A stretch of DNA of 13,270 nucleotides from Clavulina sp. PMI_390 (lineage: Eukaryota > Basidiomycota > Agaricomycetes > Cantharellales > Hydnaceae). Below are positions 7,916 to 13,270 of this stretch, piece after piece; position 1 is the first letter of the stretch; every line of letters starts with the position of its first letter. A program made the translations under genes and the position numbers. The notes beneath the pieces were generated by a model, which worked only from the letters and a program-made list of their open reading frames with translations, did no database searches and had not been told where the DNA came from. The DNA lies in contig WIDE01000152.1 of assembly GCA_015039315.1 (NCBI GenBank), positions 47,049 through 60,318 on the forward strand, written 5' to 3'.

Positions 7916-9670
7916 TGAGTTGTTTGCCTCATGTCCGTCTTGAGAATGACAGGGGCTCATGCATCAGCTACTTCGCTAAATCGGTCCCACTGTGCTGACC
8001 CAGCTATAGTCACTCATTTGACGTTAGTGACGAGATTGTGAAACAAGCACTGAGCGGTGTGCAACCCGAAGTGGAATCTATCAAAGCGATGTGTTCATTG
8101 GGGCTACCACGCGTCATTATCTGAGATTACATGCCTTATGAAGGAATAGCCACTGAGACCTACCCCTACCCACATGCACGGGCTCTACCGAATTGGGGAG
8201 GAATGGTCTCCGCTAACATCATCTTTTGTGTGTGTGCGTGTGTCATGCACGTGTAACCTCGTGGTTGCAGTGCCATTGGCCGGAATGTAACAAAGAGTCC
8301 TTTCTGGGTTAGTGAGTGCTAGATTCTTTCGTCTGTCGATGCGAGTTGATGGAACGATGAACTACCACGCCCTCAGGCTGCTTGCAACAATCCCGCGAGC
8401 GCGCTTCAACGTGTCGAAGTGATATCCGTTCGCTAATAGCCTCAAATAGCTGTTCAGGACGCATAGTAGAGGGGTGTGCAATAACCTGGGCGGAAATCGT
8501 GGAGGACTTTCGACTCGGGATAAAGCCATTCCGCTAATGTGGGCGCCGGGGGGAGAATGGATAGGATATCTTAAGTCGTTGAGTCCTAATTCCTAGGCGC
8601 TAGTATATCGAGCCTCTAAGTGGTTAACGGATTGGAGCACGAAAATCACTTACTATTGCTTCGAAATTCTCCTCAGCACTCAGTGCTGTCTTGGATGAGC
8701 GAGTTCGAAGAACTCTCGGTTTGGCGAGAATCCAATGTCAAAAGGAGAGGCCATCCACATCATTGAGCGAGATCATCATAGCTTAATAATGGGCCGCGAC
8801 GTACCTGGTGGCAGAGCTACCAACTTTCCCGAAGGACAATTGTTCTTGGGTGGACCGTCTATAACGAAGCTACGCTAATGAACTTGATGGATATCTCATC
8901 TGCGACACGCGCCATTGTATGCAATATTATGCAATGCGCTTGCGAACCCATTTTTGATACAAGCCATAGATGAAGAGGTAGTGGGTCGATTTGCGATGCC
9001 CTCTCGTCCACCCCGCAATTACGGGCTATATGTAGCGAGCAATTGGCTTATTCAGAGTGAATTGCAAGCTCCTTGGGCCGCGTACCTCAATGCATGTGGG
9101 CCAAGCGCCAGGGTTAGAACAAGAACGCGCAAATCCTGCTATGAATGACGAAGGGCTGCCCATGAGGCTATCTCAAGGTCACGGCAGCATCGATGTTAAG
9201 TCAGTTTTTGGATCATTAACTGGATGGGTTGAATAGGGGACGGCAAGATGCTTTCGGAATGATGTCAACGAGCGTGTATGGCTCGCGGAACGAGCGGGGC
9301 CCAAGCGAGAATTCCGATACCCAAAAGACTGGGATTTGGCGCTGAGGCTGCTTAAACAACGATGAGGAATGTGAAAGGCGTCAAGCGTGCCGCTCCTGCA
9401 TATAGTTTCCAAATGTTATAGGAATGATGGCTTCGCCGTATGGGAAGGAGTATCAATCAAGCAAAGGCCCCACGCACAAACGAACGTTGTCAATCAGTGA
9501 TGGGCGCGTACGGTCGCAAAAACTTCCAGAAAGGACGAAGCAGGGCATCTCCGAACTGTACAAATGATTTAGCGTAACATGATATGGTCGGAAAACCCTC
9601 CTGGTATGGCTGTGAATCTGTGACCCAAACGGGATGAAGAGGAGTAAACGTACGACGTGGTAGCTCCCCG
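7916..9670. other. Long intergenic stretch without a convincing gene
   Basis: No open frame here has a proper ATG start plus a recognisable motif. A short GT repeat sits at 8227-8243. A plus-strand coding-like stretch, interrupted by an in-frame TAG, lies at 9036-9365. I saw no terminal repeats, tRNA or promoter I could defend. Confidence 0.45.
8227..8243. repeat. Short (TG)n microsatellite
   Basis: Eight TG/CG dinucleotide units with one C interruption. It is a simple repeat of a kind common in fungal intergenic DNA. Confidence 0.7.
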
Positions 9671-9671
9671 T

Positions 9672-12022
9672 TTAACTCTCTCCCTTGCCGCCCGCAGGCG
9701 CATTCCCTCCTGCTCCCGAAGTAGTCTGACTAGTCGTCCTACTTCTCGATCCAGCACTTATCCCCCTCACAGCAGGCAGCGGACTACTCGGACTCGCAGG
9801 ACTACCCGCCGTCTTGCTCTGCAGGAGCGTCGTAAAGAAGCTCTGAAGCGCATCTCGTTGCGCCTCGCCTGCACCAAGACCTCTGCCTGGACTGAACCCA
9901 GAGTTTGGAGAAGTCGGTATGTTGAGGGCGGCAGCTGTGGCTGCACGGACGAGGTAATGGAGGAAGGCGGGCCGGGACGAGATGCCCCTGATGCGGATGA
10001 AGGGCCGCTGGACGTAGCAACGGATAGAGAGGGGATACTCAGCCCGTTCGAAAGAGCGGTGGATCGGGAGTCCTGTAGCATAGAGCTGGTAAGTATTTCG
10101 GTTCGTGATAAAGGGGCAGTTACGAACCCTACGAATAGGAGCAGATCCTCCAGCGGTGTCATTTCTTCCTACTCTCCCTAATATCCTGCCAGCCACGTCG
10201 CCTGCGCCACCCTCGCCGTCATCGCTAGCGTGCATCGCCGCCCTCACACTGGGCAAGCTTGATGTTCCGCCCACCCCACCATATGAACCATACCCATCCT
10301 CTGCTCCACCATCAGCGGCACTAGCAGAAGAGGGTGGAGGCTGTCGGAATTGTTGGTGCGGATCACGATCCTTGGAGAGCAGATCAAAGTGGTGTTGGAG
10401 GAAGGATTGCTCAGGGTCGGTAGTGACCATCGCTGGTAACGGGCAGTCTAAGGAAAGGCCATAGGATGTTAGATGTGGGTTTCCAGGGGATGGCGTTTGA
10501 GCAAAAATGCATGCCTTCAAACTAGTATCCTCTCCTATAATCTCGCGAAACAATGCTCTGGCTCCACCTCTTGGCAATTCCTGCTCACCATCAGCGTTGA
10601 GATCCCTCTCCCACGCTTCACTCCGAGAAGCGTCAAAGCCATCCATCAACACAGCGATCTTACCCCACGAGTCCCATCCTGCAGGGACAAGGATACGATC
10701 CCTGTCGAGGGTGGTAGGTGTGCTGGTGAATAGGAAGGGATATGCGAGCAGAGGAGAGTCGGGTAGTAGTAGAGGGAGTTTAAAGAGGAAGTGCAGAACG
10801 TATCGTCGGAGGGTGGAAAGGGTATTTGGCTGTGGTGTTGTGTAGAAGAGCGCAGCGCTGTCTGATTTTGTATACGGGACGGCATTGAAAATAATAGCAA
10901 TGAAGCAGCGATGCACAAAGGACCAAATGGAGTTGGGCTGGTGTGAGTACTAGTGGGCGCATTGAGGAGCAAAAGTAATGAACATTGCAGGCTTATGGTT
11001 CGCAGAACCTGCATCACAGCATCCGTTTTCTCCTCCCACTCGCCTCCCTTCCCTTTCACAGTCCCCAGACCAACATTCTCTTCTTCGTCGATAAGGTCGG
11101 CTTTGGTGCATACTACGACAATCAGCACGCCAGCAACATTGTGAGTTAGGGATCCATCACCGAGAGGTAGGAGGGTGGAGTTGATGGAGGAAGTGACAGT
11201 CGTAAGGCCTTCTAGTGGGGGGGAAGCAGAGTTAGGTTCGACATAATGCTGGATTTGAGATTTTACTATAGGAAGTGAGGGGGTAATTAGAGAACGAATA
11301 GAAGGGCGGAATGTGGGGTGACCTACACCGACCGTGACCCTCCTCACGCACAGCTTGTACTTCACGGCTTGAGTCATTCGTAGCCCACAACTCTATCCAT
11401 GAAAGCCATGTACGAAACAACAAAAGTCCACGGCTTCGTCCAATCGAGAACGATTACGGCAAGATTACGGGGCAAAGCGGTTCGTGGAGGGAGAAACTGG
11501 AGCACCAGGGTCAAGTGAGAAGCGTCTGATACTGGTATAAACGGATAGTCTTGCGACAATATCTATTCACAACCAAGACCTAGGCATCACGATCGAGAAT
11601 GTAAGCCCACCAACTTCGTCAACCTGAGAAGTATGTAGCTAACCTTCTTCGTCCTCTTCCTTCACATTTTCCCAGCGATGCCCCAGTGCAAAATCATTCT
11701 TCGTGAATCCCTCAGCAGCATCGACAAAGCGCGCGTCCTTTGCCTCAGCCGAGCGTCGGAGGATGGCGTTTCCAAGAGTCGATTTTCCAGCCGATGGCTC
11801 GCCTAGAATGAGCACATTTCCTGAGGGAATGGGACGTCTAGTTGAGACGGAATTGAGAATCGAGTCCCAAAGATTTTGTTCTGGCGTTGTTCGGCGTAAC
11901 GATTCGTCCGTACTGAGTTGGGTCGAGGATACTGTAGGCGACGCGAGCGGGGGACCTGAATTGGACGGTTTTGGGAAAGCGGAGGCTTTCTTGGGATGAG
12001 GGAGCGCGGGAGGCATCATCAT
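9672..12022 (-). CDS. Cytoplasmic dynein light intermediate chain (4 exons, two apparent frameshifts)
   Basis: Minus-strand exons 11644-12022, 11333-11562, 10984-11265 and 9672-10861 encode about 690 residues. The family binds the dynein heavy chain through a Ras-like domain and cargo adaptors through its C-terminal tail. A P-loop, GEPSAGKST, is at residues 74-82, and ALGHRWENV follows at 112-120. Exon 2 carries DIVARLSVYT, then LAVIVLDWTKPWTFV, then RTWLSWIELWA, but each block is in a different frame. Exon 3 has QHYVEP and CTKADLIDEE. Exon 4 has ALFYTT and VPAGWDSWGKIAVL, a long Gly/Ser/Ala-rich linker, then LQSFFTTLLQSKTAGSP, like the adaptor-binding helix of animal LIC1. The ATG at 12022 is the first of three in a row, with A at -3. 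Introns are 81, 67 and 122 nt; the last has a weak donor (GTTCAT) but joins Tyr-Ser-Ala-Ala-Leu exactly as the family expects. The shifts at about 11534 and 11430 are either base errors or real damage. Confidence 0.85.
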
Positions 12023-12298
12023 GGTTGTTGTTAGATTAGAATTCGGAAGATAATGTAAATCACGCGCGAACGTGACTGCTTCTCTGCTCGACGCACTCAA
12101 GCAAGGACGAGGGCAGAACAATGACGATGACGCAATGCGGTCACGTACTGAAGCTCAGCCAGTTCCTTCTCTGGCTTGTTGAAGCTGTTGCACGACGGTC
12201 TGACCGTGGACTCCAGCCCGCCTGACCCAAGGATCAGCGAAAGTTATTAGCCTACATCCCAATTTAGCATCATTACCCTTCCGTGGAACGTGCTAGTT

Positions 12299-12357
12299 GA
12301 CCGGGTGAAGATCGATTGATATGGACCGGGTGATAATGTGTATGATCGGACGATCAT
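12299..12357. promoter_or_regulatory. Direct repeat and palindrome upstream of the dynein chain gene
   Basis: GACCGGGTGA occurs twice (12299-12308 and 12324-12333), 25 bases apart. A 16-base inverted repeat with seven-base arms, ATGATCG-GA-CGATCAT, lies at 12342-12357. The segment is about 280-340 bases upstream of the dynein light intermediate chain ATG, so these could be transcription factor sites. The structures are seen directly; the function is inferred. Confidence 0.3.
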
Positions 12358-12428
12358 CGAATTACGGTTGTGATGATGCCTTGCAGGCCAAAGTCACTCG
12401 AGCTCAGTGTCAAGGATCAGAGGTATTA

Positions 12429-12489
12429 CTATGAGCAAAGTAAGGCGCGTGAGTACCGGTCGTGCTGCCGAGGGGGATGAAGGACTTAC
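12429..12489 (-). other. Orphan intron-like segment
   Basis: On the minus strand this 61-nt segment starts GTAAGT (perfect donor), has CCTTAC as a branch site about 11 bases before its end and ends CATAG. It lies between the stop of the small gene at 12737 and the dynein chain ATG at 12022. It could be an intron in the dynein 5' leader, or part of an unrecognised small gene or noncoding transcript. Flanking frames are open but I recognise no product. Confidence 0.35.
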
Positions 12490-12736
12490 AGAGACTAGAA
12501 GGTAGACAAGGAGACGTGATCGGCAGAGAGCGAAGAAGAGGAGCCTCAACTGTCGGAGCGGCGCACTGGCGAGTGCGAAAAAGTGTCTCTGTGAATTTTC
12601 GGAGAGAGATAATTCCAAGAATCACAACGATGAGGGCACGCTGCTGCTGGTACCCGCATCGTTCAGGATGGCTTGCATCCCTCCTCACTGAATGCACAAA
12701 CGCCCTTATACACAAGCCAGGATTTTATTTTAGCGT

Positions 12737-13039
12737 CTACGCCTTCTTGTTCTTCATCTCCCCCTCGCTGTAGAGCACTCTAATGGCTTTCTGGTCCCGC
12801 TGTTGTTGCTCTTTCTTCATGTTCAACAGGTCACTACCATGCGTACGTGGGAAAGTGCAATGGATGGGCTGGGGAGGAGTGAGTGGTGCACAAAGGCCAT
12901 GGTCAGACTGATGGGAGAGGGTTGTATGGAGGAGGGTGACGCACTGGTTCCTTGCGAGTGCTGCGTCGTTGTGCCACATGTGGCTGATCGATACGACGCC
13001 AACAGCGTGAGTTCGTTGAGCACGAACGGCACGAATGAG
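12737..13039 (-). CDS. Small hypothetical protein, 3' part of a gene (partial model)
   Basis: Minus-strand exons 12945-13039 and 12737-12833 can be joined by removing 12834-12944 (GTGCGT...GGTAG, 111 nt). The frame is open with or without that splice. The C-terminus is strongly charged (NMKKEQQQRDQKAIRVLYSE, then GEMKNKKA) and looks coding. An AATAAA polyadenylation signal follows the stop at 12724-12729. An ATG at 12979 would give 43 residues spliced or 80 unspliced. The frame also extends upstream to an acceptor-like TGTTAG at 13040, so a 5' exon may be missing from this model. A TATA-like element (13234-13239, reading TTTATA on this strand) lies upstream. The family is not recognised. Confidence 0.35.
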   Translation of the reverse strand, partial: LIRAVRAQRTHAVGVVSISHMWHNDAALARNQCVTLLHTTLSHQSDHGLCAPLTPPQPIHCTFPRTHGSDLLNMKKEQQQRDQKAIRVLYSEGEMKNKKA

Positions 13040-13270
13040 CTAACAGTAGTGCTGGACTAGGGTTGCGACGCGTGATGTTCAAAGCAAAGCATTCATGGTT
13101 GGGCGAGCGTCGAGATAAGTAGTTGCTGATAGTGTTCAAGTTGGTAATGACGATGATGGTGGTAAAGAAGTGAAGCGAAACGGAGGATAGAGCGAAGGAT
13201 AGGAATGTCACATAAGCTCTCGCGCTGGGCAGATATAAAGTAAAGGAAGATATTAGAGGAGGCGTTGTGT

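Noticed and set aside
8915..9148. 77-codon plus-strand frame
   Set aside because: It starts with TTG, and an alternative frame over its end reads on further; no motif is recognisable.
9657..10845. Several plus-strand frames opposite the dynein chain gene
   Set aside because: They are Arg/Ser/Pro-rich antisense readings of the conserved minus-strand exon.
12342..12357. Palindrome considered as a transposon end or terminator
   Set aside because: No matching copy or target-site duplication was seen and there is no T run; it is kept only as a possible regulatory site.

Overview
The window looks like nuclear DNA of a filamentous basidiomycete fungus, most likely an Agaricomycete. The evidence is short GT-AG introns (mostly 52-122 nt, several with CTNAY-like branch sites), a nuclear tRNA with an intron after position 37, a eukaryotic dynein subunit and a fungal-type flavohemoglobin. 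The species is inferred from style only. Exon borders were set by hand from splice signals, reading frame and remembered family conservation. No alignment was run.

Layout. 1-1100: A-rich DNA with two helically phased A-tract clusters, an intron-containing tRNA-Thr(AGU) and a decayed tRNA-Thr(UGU)-like copy. 1176-1603 (+): a two-exon gene for a 91-residue tail-anchored membrane protein of unknown function. 1604-2700: no gene seen. 2908-4430 (+): a complete flavohemoglobin (nitric oxide dioxygenase) gene with three coding exons, a TATA box and a probable 5' UTR intron. 4704-6880 (-): two tandem, diverged paralogs of an uncharacterised fungal family; two intron positions match exactly, and the pair may be one gene. 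6911-7915 (-): a decayed coding relic with stops and frame changes. 7920-9660: no convincing gene. 9672-12022 (-): cytoplasmic dynein light intermediate chain in four exons, with two apparent frameshifts in exon 2. 12023-13270: the dynein upstream region, an orphan intron-like segment and a small, poorly defined minus-strand gene.

The genes do not form a pathway. Flavohemoglobin detoxifies nitric oxide. The dynein subunit serves microtubule motor transport. The paralog pair and its upstream relic form an accessory, rapidly changing island between these two conserved genes. The points most worth checking are that island, the two frameshifts in the dynein gene and the tRNA-Thr pair. No defence system, CRISPR array or intact transposon was seen.
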